Below are positions 5,191-11,888 of a stretch of DNA of 13,905 nucleotides, piece after piece (positions within the stretch are counted from its first letter, which is position 1; every line of letters begins with the position of its first letter). The DNA comes from JBPCOB01 sp051000715 (GTDB lineage: Bacteria; Actinomycetota; Actinomycetes; JALYNC01). The notes under the pieces are model-generated. The model did no database searches and was not told where the DNA came from. It worked only from the letters and a program-made list of their open reading frames with translations. Location: NCBI GenBank assembly GCA_051000715.1, contig JBPCOB010000161.1:1-13905 (forward strand). The letters run 5' to 3'. The position numbers and the translations under genes were made by a program.

Positions 5191-6881
5191 CGAGCGAGCT
5201 CGGCGACCAAGCGGTTCACCGCGACATTCCGTCGGTCGCCGCTGCGTCGCTCCTTGACCTCGACGAACCCGTCGGCCAGCGCCTTGCCGACGATCACGAG
5301 ACGCGGTACGCCGACCAGGTCGGCGTCGGCGAAGGCGACGCCGGCCGCCACCCCTCGGTCGTCGAGCAGGACATCGAGGCCGGCGGCCGCCAGCTCACCG
5401 GCGAGCCGGGCAGCGGCCGCCGGCTGGTCCCCCTTGCCGACCGGTACCACGTGCACGTCGTACGGCGCCACTTCGGCCGGCCACGACAGGCCCGCCTCGT
5501 CGGCGGTCTGCTCAGCGATGGCCGCCACGGCGCGCGACACCCCGATGCCGTAGGACCCCATGGTGACCCGGACCGGCGGGCCGGAGGGCCCGGCGACGTC
5601 GAGGGAGAAGGCGTCGGCGAAGCGGCGGCCGAGTGCGAAGATGTGCCCGATCTCGATGCCCCGGTCGATGGACAACGGCGACCCGCACCGTGGGCAGGGG
5701 TCGCCCACCAGCATCGTGGCGACGTCGAGGTACCGGTCCACGGTGAAGTCGCGGCCGGCGACGACGTGGCGCGCGTGCCGGTCGACGACGTTCGCGCCGG
5801 TGACCCAGGAGGTTCCGGTGGCCACCCGCGGGTCGGCGTAGTAGCGGAAGGCAGTGCCGGCCATCCCCTGCGGGCCGACGTAGCCCTTGACCAGGTCGGG
5901 CCGGGCGGCGAAGTCGGCCGCCTCGAACGGCTCGACGCGCCCCGGCTCCAACGCGTCCTCCAGCCGCTTGAGATCCACGTCGCGGTCACCGGGCACGCCG
6001 ATCGCGACGACATCGCCGTCCACCTTGACCAGTAGGTTCTTCAGCGTCGCGCCGGCCGGAACGCCGAGCCCGGCCGCGAGAGCGTCGATCGTCGGCGTCC
6101 CGGGCGTGTCCACCACCTCGACCGGCGGGTGATCGACGCCGGCGTCGACCTGCGGCGGCACGGCCGGGACCGCCTCGACGTTCGCGGCATAATCGCACGT
6201 CGGGCAGGTGACGAAGGTGTCCTCTCCGACCGGGGTCTGCGCGAGGAACTCCTCGGAGTGCGAGCCGCCCATGGCACCTGACATCGCCGAGACCACCCGG
6301 AAGGACAGCCCGAGGCGCTCGAACGTGCGCAGGTAGGCGGCCCGGTGCTTGTCGTAGCTCTCCTGCAGGCCGGCATCGTCGAGGTCGAAGGAGTAGGAGT
6401 CCTTCATGATGAACTCGCGGCCGCGAATCAAGCCCGACCGGGGGCGCGCCTCGTCCCGGTACTTCGTCTGGATCTGGTAGAGGATCACGGGCAGGTCGCG
6501 GTAGGACGCGTAGAGGTCCTTCACCAGCAACGTGAACAGCTCCTCGTGCGTCGGCCCGAGCAGGAACTGGGCACCGCGGCGGTCCTCCAGCCGCAGCAGC
6601 AGATCGCCGTAGAGCTCCCAGCGGCCACTCGCTTCGTAGATTTCACGCGGGATGAGGGCAGGGAAGAGGAGCTCCTGAGCCCCGATGCGGTCCATCTCCT
6701 CCCGCACGACCCGGGTGACGTTGTCGAGCACCCGCTTGCCGAGCGGCAGCCATGTGTACACACCGGCGGCGACCCGGCGAATGTAGCCGGCCCGGACCAA
6801 GAGACGATGGCTCGGGACCTCCGCGTCGGCCGGATTCTCGCGCAGCGTGCGCAGGAACAGCTTCGACATGCGGGTGACCAC
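5187..6881 (-). CDS. proS: Prolyl-tRNA synthetase, bacterial type with editing domain
   Basis: Attaches proline to tRNA-Pro in the cytoplasm. The 564-aa class II synthetase has the HxxLLVRAGYIRRVAAGVY region (25-42), motif 2 YRDEARPRSGLIRGREFIMK (141-160), the inserted YbaK-like editing domain (about 225-400, with K281 in TLKNLL matching the editing lysine K279 of E. coli ProRS), EIGHIFALG (410-418), motif 3 GSYGIGVSR (442-450) and the C-terminal anticodon-binding domain (about 472-564). CPTC (226-229) and CPRC (396-399) flank the editing domain. The GTG at 6881 (MVTRMSKLFLRTLRENPADA) is preferred over ATG 6869 because GGAG lies 5 nt upstream and actinobacterial homologues carry the same short leader. 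The stop overlaps the HAD gene. Confidence 0.98.
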   Translation of the reverse strand: MVTRMSKLFLRTLRENPADAEVPSHRLLVRAGYIRRVAAGVYTWLPLGKRVLDNVTRVVREEMDRIGAQELLFPALIPREIYEASGRWELYGDLLLRLEDRRGAQFLLGPTHEELFTLLVKDLYASYRDLPVILYQIQTKYRDEARPRSGLIRGREFIMKDSYSFDLDDAGLQESYDKHRAAYLRTFERLGLSFRVVSAMSGAMGGSHSEEFLAQTPVGEDTFVTCPTCDYAANVEAVPAVPPQVDAGVDHPPVEVVDTPGTPTIDALAAGLGVPAGATLKNLLVKVDGDVVAIGVPGDRDVDLKRLEDALEPGRVEPFEAADFAARPDLVKGYVGPQGMAGTAFRYYADPRVATGTSWVTGANVVDRHARHVVAGRDFTVDRYLDVATMLVGDPCPRCGSPLSIDRGIEIGHIFALGRRFADAFSLDVAGPSGPPVRVTMGSYGIGVSRAVAAIAEQTADEAGLSWPAEVAPYDVHVVPVGKGDQPAAAARLAGELAAAGLDVLLDDRGVAAGVAFADADLVGVPRLVIVGKALADGFVEVKERRSGDRRNVAVNRLVAELAR

Positions 6882-6906
6882 GAACGCTCCAACCGGGGGG
6901 GAGGCG

Positions 6907-6935
6907 AGCCTATCGACGGGACTGAATCGACCGAA
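6907..6935 (-). promoter_or_regulatory. Candidate proS promoter
   Basis: On the minus strand TTCGGT (6930-6935) and TAGGCT (6907-6912) are separated by 17 nt, placing a start about 20 nt upstream of the proS GTG. The -10 hexamer is identical to the candidate upstream of rimP. The -35 match is poor. Part of the element lies in the 66-93-nt divergent gap with the phosphatase gene. Confidence 0.4.
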
Positions 6936-6959
6936 GGATCGTTTCCGGTGGCGATCGCC

Positions 6960-6965
6960 GATACT
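6960..6965 (+). promoter_or_regulatory. Candidate -10 box of the phosphatase gene
   Basis: GATACT, one mismatch from the TANNNT form, ends 9 nt before ATG 6975. If used, the mRNA would be leaderless or nearly so. No clear -35 hexamer is visible. It would lie inside the coding region if the alternative GTG at 6948 is the true start, so the two readings exclude each other. Confidence 0.3.
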
Positions 6966-6974
6966 GTCCGCGAC

Positions 6975-8144
6975 ATGAGCGCCCGGTGGGACGTCGCCGA
7001 GCTGCTGCGCCGACTCGACGCGCGGGGCCCCGCCCGGCTGTCCGCCGTGATCGCGCAGTACCTGGCCGACTCCCTGGACGCAAAGTGGACCAGCCTGCTG
7101 CTCATCGACTACGAGCAGTCCACCCTGGAGCGACTGGACGAGCACGTCCCCGGCCGGTCGGTCGAGTCGGTACCGCTCGAAGGCAGCCGGCTGGGGGCGG
7201 CGTACCGGACCCAGTCCGTCGACGTGCGCGAGGACCCCGACGGGCTGCGGGTGAGCGTCCCGGTCACCTTGCGGTCGGACCGGCTGGGAATGCTCGAGGT
7301 GCTGATGCCGCCCATGCGACCCGATGACGCCCTTCGGCCGGTGACAGAGACCGCGCAGGTGCTGGCCCACGTGTTGGTGGCCGCCGACCGTTACACCGAC
7401 CGTTACGAGCGGGTACGCCGACGCCAACCCCTGCTGCTCGCCGCCGAGATGCAGTGGCAGCTGCTACCCGCTCTGGCCGTCCGCCGGCCGGACTTCGCGC
7501 TCGCCGGCCGGATCTTCCCGGCGTACGAGGTGGGAGGCGACAACTTCGACCACGTCTCGGAGGGCAGTTCGCTCACTCTCGGCATCACCGACGCCATGGG
7601 GCACTCCCTGCGTGCCTCGATCCTGACGGCGGTCACCGTGAACGCGCTGCGCAACGCCCGGCGCGGGGGGGCGACCATTGCTGAGCAGATGACCGCCGCG
7701 GACACCGTCGTCCGCGAGCAGTTCGGGGGGGCCCAGTTCGTCACCTCGGTGCTGTTGCTCGTCCACCTGCCCACCGGCCGCACCGAGGCGGTGGTGGCCG
7801 GGCATCCACCACCGCTGGTGATCCGCGATGGCCAGGTGCTCACCCTCGACCTGGAGTCGCAGCTGCCGATCGGCCTCGACGACGATCCAGACTACCGGCC
7901 GCAGGAGTTCGGGTTGGCCCCCGGCGACCGGCTGGTGCTGGTGAGCGACGGCCTGCTCGAAGCACGGGGAACTCACGACGAGGAGTACGGCGACGCGCGA
8001 CTGAACCAGGTGCTGCTCGCCACCCGCTCTGAAGCGCCGCAGGAGACCGCCCGGCTGGTCCTGAAGGACATGGGCTCATGGCAGGCCGGCTCGGCCCCCC
8101 GCGACGACGCCACCTTCCTGTGCCTGGACTACCGGCCGCGCTGA
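6975..8144 (+). CDS. PP2C/SpoIIE-family serine phosphatase with GAF-like N-terminus
   Basis: A phosphatase of the PP2C-type SpoIIE/RsbU family, which typically dephosphorylates anti-sigma-factor antagonists or similar proteins. The 389-aa product has a GAF-like sensor region (about 20-138; the ligand is unknown), a linker with the helix LLAAEMQWQLLP (154-165) typical for this family, and the catalytic domain (about 170-385) with YEVGGDNFD (184-192, D189), TDAMGHS (205-211, D206), LVSDGLLEAR (322-331, D325) and PRDDATFLCL (375-384, D377/D378). The metal-binding Asp residues are all present, so it is likely active. ATG 6975 is chosen; GTG 6948 with AAGGA 9 nt upstream would add nine residues. 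No partner STAS or HATPase gene is visible nearby. It is convergent with the Rrf2 gene. Confidence 0.92.
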   Translation: MSARWDVAELLRRLDARGPARLSAVIAQYLADSLDAKWTSLLLIDYEQSTLERLDEHVPGRSVESVPLEGSRLGAAYRTQSVDVREDPDGLRVSVPVTLRSDRLGMLEVLMPPMRPDDALRPVTETAQVLAHVLVAADRYTDRYERVRRRQPLLLAAEMQWQLLPALAVRRPDFALAGRIFPAYEVGGDNFDHVSEGSSLTLGITDAMGHSLRASILTAVTVNALRNARRGGATIAEQMTAADTVVREQFGGAQFVTSVLLLVHLPTGRTEAVVAGHPPPLVIRDGQVLTLDLESQLPIGLDDDPDYRPQEFGLAPGDRLVLVSDGLLEARGTHDEEYGDARLNQVLLATRSEAPQETARLVLKDMGSWQAGSAPRDDATFLCLDYRPR

Positions 8145-8158
8145 CCGACGGTCAGTGC
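8138..8158. terminator. Bidirectional hairpin over two convergent stop codons
   Basis: CTGACC (8141-8146), loop GAC, GGTCAG (8150-8155), extended outward by a G-T wobble and two G-C pairs to a 9-bp stem. The phosphatase stop (TGA 8142-8144) lies in one arm and the Rrf2 stop (complement of 8152-8154) in the other. There is no T-run, so it would be a non-canonical terminator in both directions. Confidence 0.5.
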
Positions 8159-8610
8159 GACACCCAGGAGTCCGGGTCGTTGGCCAGCTTCATCACGGTC
8201 TGCGGCAGCTTGCCGTCGACCACGTCGGCGAGCGTCACCGACTCGAGCACCGCGCGCAGGCTGGCGCGCACGGCCACCCAGACCTCCTGCAGGTGCTCGG
8301 CCGCACCGACGTACGCCGTGGTCTCCGGCCGCAGTCCGTGGACCTCGGCCAGCGGGCCGTCCACCGCCCGCATGACGTCGGCGAGGGAGATCTCCGCCGG
8401 CGGCCGGGCCAGCCGGTAGCCTCCGTCGGCGCCCCGATGGCTGGTCACGATCCCGGCCCTGCGCAGTTCCAGCATGATGTTCTCGAGGAACTTCCGGGGC
8501 AGGTTCTGGCTAACCGCCAGCGCCTCCCCCTTCACCAGCGCGTCCGTGTCGCAGGCGGCCAGAGCCAGCAAAGCCCGCATCGCGTAGTCGGACTTCGCTG
8601 AGATCTGCAT
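8152..8610 (-). CDS. Rrf2-family transcriptional regulator without Fe-S cysteines
   Basis: A 152-aa winged-helix regulator of the Rrf2 (IscR/NsrR/CymR) family. The N-terminus MQISAKSDYAMRALLALAAC is the family signature, followed by the DNA-reading region LPRKFLENIMLELRRAGIVTSHRGADGGYRLARP (37-70) and the ISLADVMRAVDGPLAEV helix (73-89). It has a single Cys (C20) and lacks the three-Cys cluster that binds Fe-S in IscR and NsrR, so it is more likely CymR-like (partner or metabolite sensing). The ATG has no Shine-Dalgarno, so a leaderless mRNA is possible. It lies 55 nt after the GNAT gene on the same strand and may be read from the dxr-ispG operon or its own promoter. Target genes are not known. 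Confidence 0.93.
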   Translation of the reverse strand: MQISAKSDYAMRALLALAACDTDALVKGEALAVSQNLPRKFLENIMLELRRAGIVTSHRGADGGYRLARPPAEISLADVMRAVDGPLAEVHGLRPETTAYVGAAEHLQEVWVAVRASLRAVLESVTLADVVDGKLPQTVMKLANDPDSWVSH

Positions 8611-8627
8611 AAGCCATAGTGTCGCGC

Positions 8628-8639
8628 CGCCCCGGGGCG
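8628..8639. repeat. 12-bp perfect palindrome upstream of the Rrf2 gene
   Basis: CGCCCCGGGGCG lies 17-29 nt upstream of the Rrf2 ATG, between that gene and the GNAT stop (8666). It could be an operator or the stem of a hairpin after the GNAT gene. In DNA this GC-rich such a palindrome can also arise by chance. Confidence 0.3.
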
Positions 8640-8665
8640 CGCAGCCGTCCGCCCGGAAAGCGGTC

Positions 8666-9520
8666 TCAGAACAGGACCGAGGTGAAGCGGCCCACGGTGG
8701 CGAACCCGACCCGCTCGTAGGCGCGCCGAGCCGGCTCGTTGTAGTCGTTGACGTACAGGCTCACGACCGGTGACACCGAGCCGAGGATCTCGTTCACCAC
8801 GGCGGCCATCCCGGCCGTCCCCAGGCCGGTACCGCGCAGCGACGGGTCGACCCAGACGCCCTGCACCTGACAGGCCGCTCGGCTCAGCGCGCCGATCTCG
8901 GCCTTGAACAGCACCCGGCCGTCCTCGATCCGGGCGAACGCCCGGCGGGCGGCGATCAGCTCGCCGACCCGCGCGCGGTAGAGCGCGCCGCCATCGCCGG
9001 CGGTCGGTGAGACGCCGACCTCCTCGGTGAACATGGCAATACACGCCGGCAGCACGGTGTCGAGCTCGGCCGGCAGCACCCGGCGTACGCCCGGGTCCGC
9101 AGGCGCAAGCGCCGGGGTGCACGTGGCCATCAGCGGCTGGCACCGGACGTCGCGGGCCGGGCCCCACGCCGACCGGAGCAGCTGCCACAGCGGGTCGACG
9201 GCGTCGGCCGGGCCAACCATCGACGAGCAGCGTCGCCCGTGCCGGCGAGCGCGGTCGGCGAATGCGCGAAGTGCAGGCGGCGACGAACCGAAGGGCACAA
9301 TGCTCGCGCCGGCGTAGCACAGCGCCCTCAGGCCGCCGTCGTCGAAGTAACCCCACACCTCCGCGCCGAGCCGCCGCGGCTCCAGCCCGAACGCCTCCAC
9401 CCGCGCGGCGATCGGGACGTTGGCAACCGGGTCGGTCCGGAGCAGGTCGAGGGTCGCGTCCAGGTCCCGGTCTTCGAGCAACCGCACCGCCGTCGGCAGA
9501 ACGCCGGTCCGTGCCCGCAT
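8666..9520 (-). CDS. GNAT-family acetyltransferase with DUF4081-type N-terminus
   Basis: A 284-aa protein: an N-terminal DUF4081-like half (about 10-135, LLEDRDLDATLDLL, PLWQLLRSAWGPARDVRCQPL) joined to a C-terminal GNAT acetyltransferase domain (about 145-284) with the acetyl-CoA loop RGTGLG (229-234) and the C-terminal YVNDYNEPARRAYERVGF (256-273). The substrate is not known. Its ATG begins 3 nt after the ispG stop, so it is part of the dxr-rseP-ispG operon. Rv2867c of M. tuberculosis, also next to gcpE/ispG, appears to be the counterpart, which suggests a conserved link to isoprenoid or envelope functions, but this is inference. Confidence 0.9.
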   Translation of the reverse strand: MRARTGVLPTAVRLLEDRDLDATLDLLRTDPVANVPIAARVEAFGLEPRRLGAEVWGYFDDGGLRALCYAGASIVPFGSSPPALRAFADRARRHGRRCSSMVGPADAVDPLWQLLRSAWGPARDVRCQPLMATCTPALAPADPGVRRVLPAELDTVLPACIAMFTEEVGVSPTAGDGGALYRARVGELIAARRAFARIEDGRVLFKAEIGALSRAACQVQGVWVDPSLRGTGLGTAGMAAVVNEILGSVSPVVSLYVNDYNEPARRAYERVGFATVGRFTSVLF

Positions 9521-9523
9521 CGG

Positions 9524-10681
9524 TCAGGACACCGACACGCTCGGCGCACCGGAGGAGACGCCGTCGGTCTCCATCGAATCGGCGATCTTCATCGCCTCTT
9601 CGATCAGCGTCTCCACGATCTGCGCCTCCGGCACCACTTTGATCACCTGACCGCGTACGAAGATCTGGCCCTTGCCCTTGCCCGAGGCGACGCCGAGGTC
9701 GGCCTCCCTGGCCTCGCCGGGGCCGTTCACGACGCAGCCCATGACGGCCACCCGCAGCGGGACGGTCAGGCCCTCAAGGCCGGCCTGCACCCTTTCGGCG
9801 AGGGTGTAGACGTCGACCTCGGCCCGCCCGCAGGAAGGGCAGGAGACGATCTCCAGCCGGCGCTGGCGCAGGCCGAGCGACTCCAGGATCGCGAGCCCCA
9901 CCTTGACCTCCTCGACGGGCGGCGCGGACAGCGAGACCCGGATCGTGTCGCCGATCCCCTCGGCCAGGAGCGCACCGATGCCGACCGCCGACTTGATCGT
10001 GCCCTGGAACGCCGGGCCGGCCTCGGTGACGCCGAGGTGCAGCGGGTAGTCACAGGACTCCGCCAGCAGCCGGTACGCCGAGATCATGGTCACCGGGTCG
10101 TTGTGCTTGACGGAGATCTTGACGTCGTAGAAGTCGTGCTCGGCGAACAGGCCGGCCTCCCACAGGGCCGACTCGACCAGCGCCTCCGGGGTCGCCTTGC
10201 CGTGCTTTCTCAGGATCGAGGGCTCGAGCGAGCCGGCGTTGACGCCGATCCGGATCGGTACGCCGCGGGCGCCCGCCTCCCGAGCGATCAAGCCGATCTT
10301 GTCGTCGAACTTCTTGATGTTGCCCGGGTTCACCCGCACCCCCTGGCAGCCGGCCTCTAGCGCGGCGATGACGTAGCGCCACTGGAAGTGGATGTCGGCG
10401 ATCACCGGGATCGCGGACTTGCGGGCGATCGCCGGCAGCGCCGCCGCGTCGTCACGGTCCGGTACGGCGACCCGCACGATCTGGCAGCCCGAGGCGGTCA
10501 GCTCGGCGATCGACTGCAGGGTGGCGTTGACGTCGGCGGTCTTGGTGATGCACATCGACTGCACCGATACCGGGGCGTCGCCCCCCACCGGCACGCTGCC
10601 GACCACCACCTGCCGGCTCGGCCGGCGGCGGGCCACGGCTGGCGGCGGCAGGGCCGGCATGCCGAGCGACACGGCGGTCAT
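9524..10681 (-). CDS. ispG: 4-hydroxy-3-methylbut-2-en-1-yl diphosphate synthase (flavodoxin type)
   Basis: Sixth enzyme of the MEP isoprenoid pathway: reduces methylerythritol cyclodiphosphate to HMBPP using a [4Fe-4S] cluster. The 385-aa protein has the TIM-barrel part (about 25-270, with VSVQSM at 38-43, IADIHF at 94-99, VRVNPGN at 115-121, SVKHNDP at 190-196) and the C-terminal cluster domain with the three ligands C281, C284 (SCPSCGR) and C316 (MGCVVNGPGE), plus E323. The ATG at 10681 (MTAVSLGMPALPPP) matches the usual actinobacterial start; GTG at 10693, one base after the rseP stop, would add four residues. Position 101 is Trp (HFQWRY) where Pro is usual (HFQPKY). It lies between rseP and the GNAT gene in one operon. 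Confidence 0.98.
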   Translation of the reverse strand: MTAVSLGMPALPPPAVARRRPSRQVVVGSVPVGGDAPVSVQSMCITKTADVNATLQSIAELTASGCQIVRVAVPDRDDAAALPAIARKSAIPVIADIHFQWRYVIAALEAGCQGVRVNPGNIKKFDDKIGLIAREAGARGVPIRIGVNAGSLEPSILRKHGKATPEALVESALWEAGLFAEHDFYDVKISVKHNDPVTMISAYRLLAESCDYPLHLGVTEAGPAFQGTIKSAVGIGALLAEGIGDTIRVSLSAPPVEEVKVGLAILESLGLRQRRLEIVSCPSCGRAEVDVYTLAERVQAGLEGLTVPLRVAVMGCVVNGPGEAREADLGVASGKGKGQIFVRGQVIKVVPEAQIVETLIEEAMKIADSMETDGVSSGAPSVSVS

Positions 10682-10694
10682 GGACCGGGTCACC

Positions 10695-11888
10695 TCATCC
10701 GACGGGGAAGTGGATCGGGTTGACGATGTCTGCGGCGATCAGCAGCACCGACAGGCTCACGAACAGGGCGATGACCAAGTATGCCGCCGGCAGGAGCTTC
10801 GTGAGGTCGACCCGGCCGGGGTCCCGCCGGCCCAACACCCGGTAGAGCCCGTACCGCGCCTGCTCGAAGCCGAGAACCGCCAGGTGACCACCGTCGAGTG
10901 GCAGCAACGGCAGCAGGTTGAAGATGCCCACGAAGATGTTGAGCGACGCGATGATCAGCAGGAACGTGCCGACCCGGTCCAGCAGATCTGCATTCGCCGT
11001 CGCCACCTCGCCGGAGATCCGGCCGATCCCGACCACACTCGTCGGCGAGTCGATGCCGCGGTCGGCCGAGAAGAGCTTCGGGACCGAAGCCGGGATCTTC
11101 CCCAGGGCCGCGAAGGTGCCGGTGATCGATGCCCGGAAGAGGGAGGCGCTGCGGCCCACGGCCGCCGCCGGCCCGAGTCTGTCCCGGCTCAGCGCCGGGG
11201 ACACACCGAGTACGCCGACCGGCATGGTGCGGGACGGGTCGTCCAGGCTCGGCCGGGCGGCCCGCGCGACCACCGGCCGCAGGGTCAGCCGCTGGCCGTT
11301 GCGGTCGACGTCCACGGTGGCCACGCCGGCATCGTGGGCCCGGATGGCGCGCGAGAAGGCGTCCCAGGTCGTCACCGGGTGCCCGTCAAAGCCGACGATG
11401 CGGTCCCCAGGACGCAGGCCGATGGCGAGGGCCGGGGACGCCGCATCGCCAGGGGCGCAACTGGCGTCCACGGTGGCGGGGACGCAGGGCGAGACGCTGG
11501 CCAGCGTCGTGGTCGTGGTCGGCGTACCGAGGCCCGAGAAGAGCAGCAGCAACAGCACGAACGCGATGACGAAGTGCACGACCGAGCCGGCGGCCAGTAC
11601 GACGGCTCGCTGCGGGGCCGGCTGCCGGTAGAACGCACGCTGCTCGTCGGCCGGGTCCACGTCCTCGAGCTGGGTCATGCCGATGATCTTTACGAACCCG
11701 CCGGCGGGGACGGCCTTGACGCCGTACTCGGTCTCGCCGCGGCGGAACGACCACAGCGTCGGGCCGAAGCCGACGAAGAACTGGGTGGCCTTCATCCCGA
11801 ACGCCTTGGCGAAGCCGAAGTGGCCGGCCTCGTGCAGGACCACCGACAGCAGCAGCGCCACCACGAAGGCGAGCACGCCGAGAGTCAT
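10695..11888 (-). CDS. rseP: RseP/Rip1-type site-2 intramembrane metalloprotease
   Basis: Zinc protease in the membrane that cuts membrane-bound anti-sigma factors and other substrates during envelope stress; M. tuberculosis Rip1 (Rv2869c) is the closest-known type. The 397-aa protein has the active-site HEAGH (19-23: H19, E20, H23) in the first transmembrane helix, a second helix (about 94-118), an extracytoplasmic PDZ domain (about 150-207) and the LLPLDGGH motif (328-335, D332 the third zinc ligand), followed by a final helix (about 366-388). Cys135 and Cys144 just before the PDZ domain may form a disulfide. The ATG (11888) overlaps the dxr stop (ATGA), with AGGAGG 10 nt upstream. The open frame reaches 12797, but that extension is the shadow of dxr. 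Confidence 0.96.
   Translation of the reverse strand: MTLGVLAFVVALLLSVVLHEAGHFGFAKAFGMKATQFFVGFGPTLWSFRRGETEYGVKAVPAGGFVKIIGMTQLEDVDPADEQRAFYRQPAPQRAVVLAAGSVVHFVIAFVLLLLLFSGLGTPTTTTTLASVSPCVPATVDASCAPGDAASPALAIGLRPGDRIVGFDGHPVTTWDAFSRAIRAHDAGVATVDVDRNGQRLTLRPVVARAARPSLDDPSRTMPVGVLGVSPALSRDRLGPAAAVGRSASLFRASITGTFAALGKIPASVPKLFSADRGIDSPTSVVGIGRISGEVATANADLLDRVGTFLLIIASLNIFVGIFNLLPLLPLDGGHLAVLGFEQARYGLYRVLGRRDPGRVDLTKLLPAAYLVIALFVSLSVLLIAADIVNPIHFPVG

Noticed and set aside
6345..6974. 5' extension of the phosphatase open frame
   Set aside because: It lies over proS on the opposite strand and shows no domain; the phosphatase N-terminus begins at 6975 (or 6948).
6882..7427. 5' extension of the proS open frame
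   Set aside because: It overlaps the phosphatase coding region in antisense and resembles no ProRS; the start at 6881 matches homologues.
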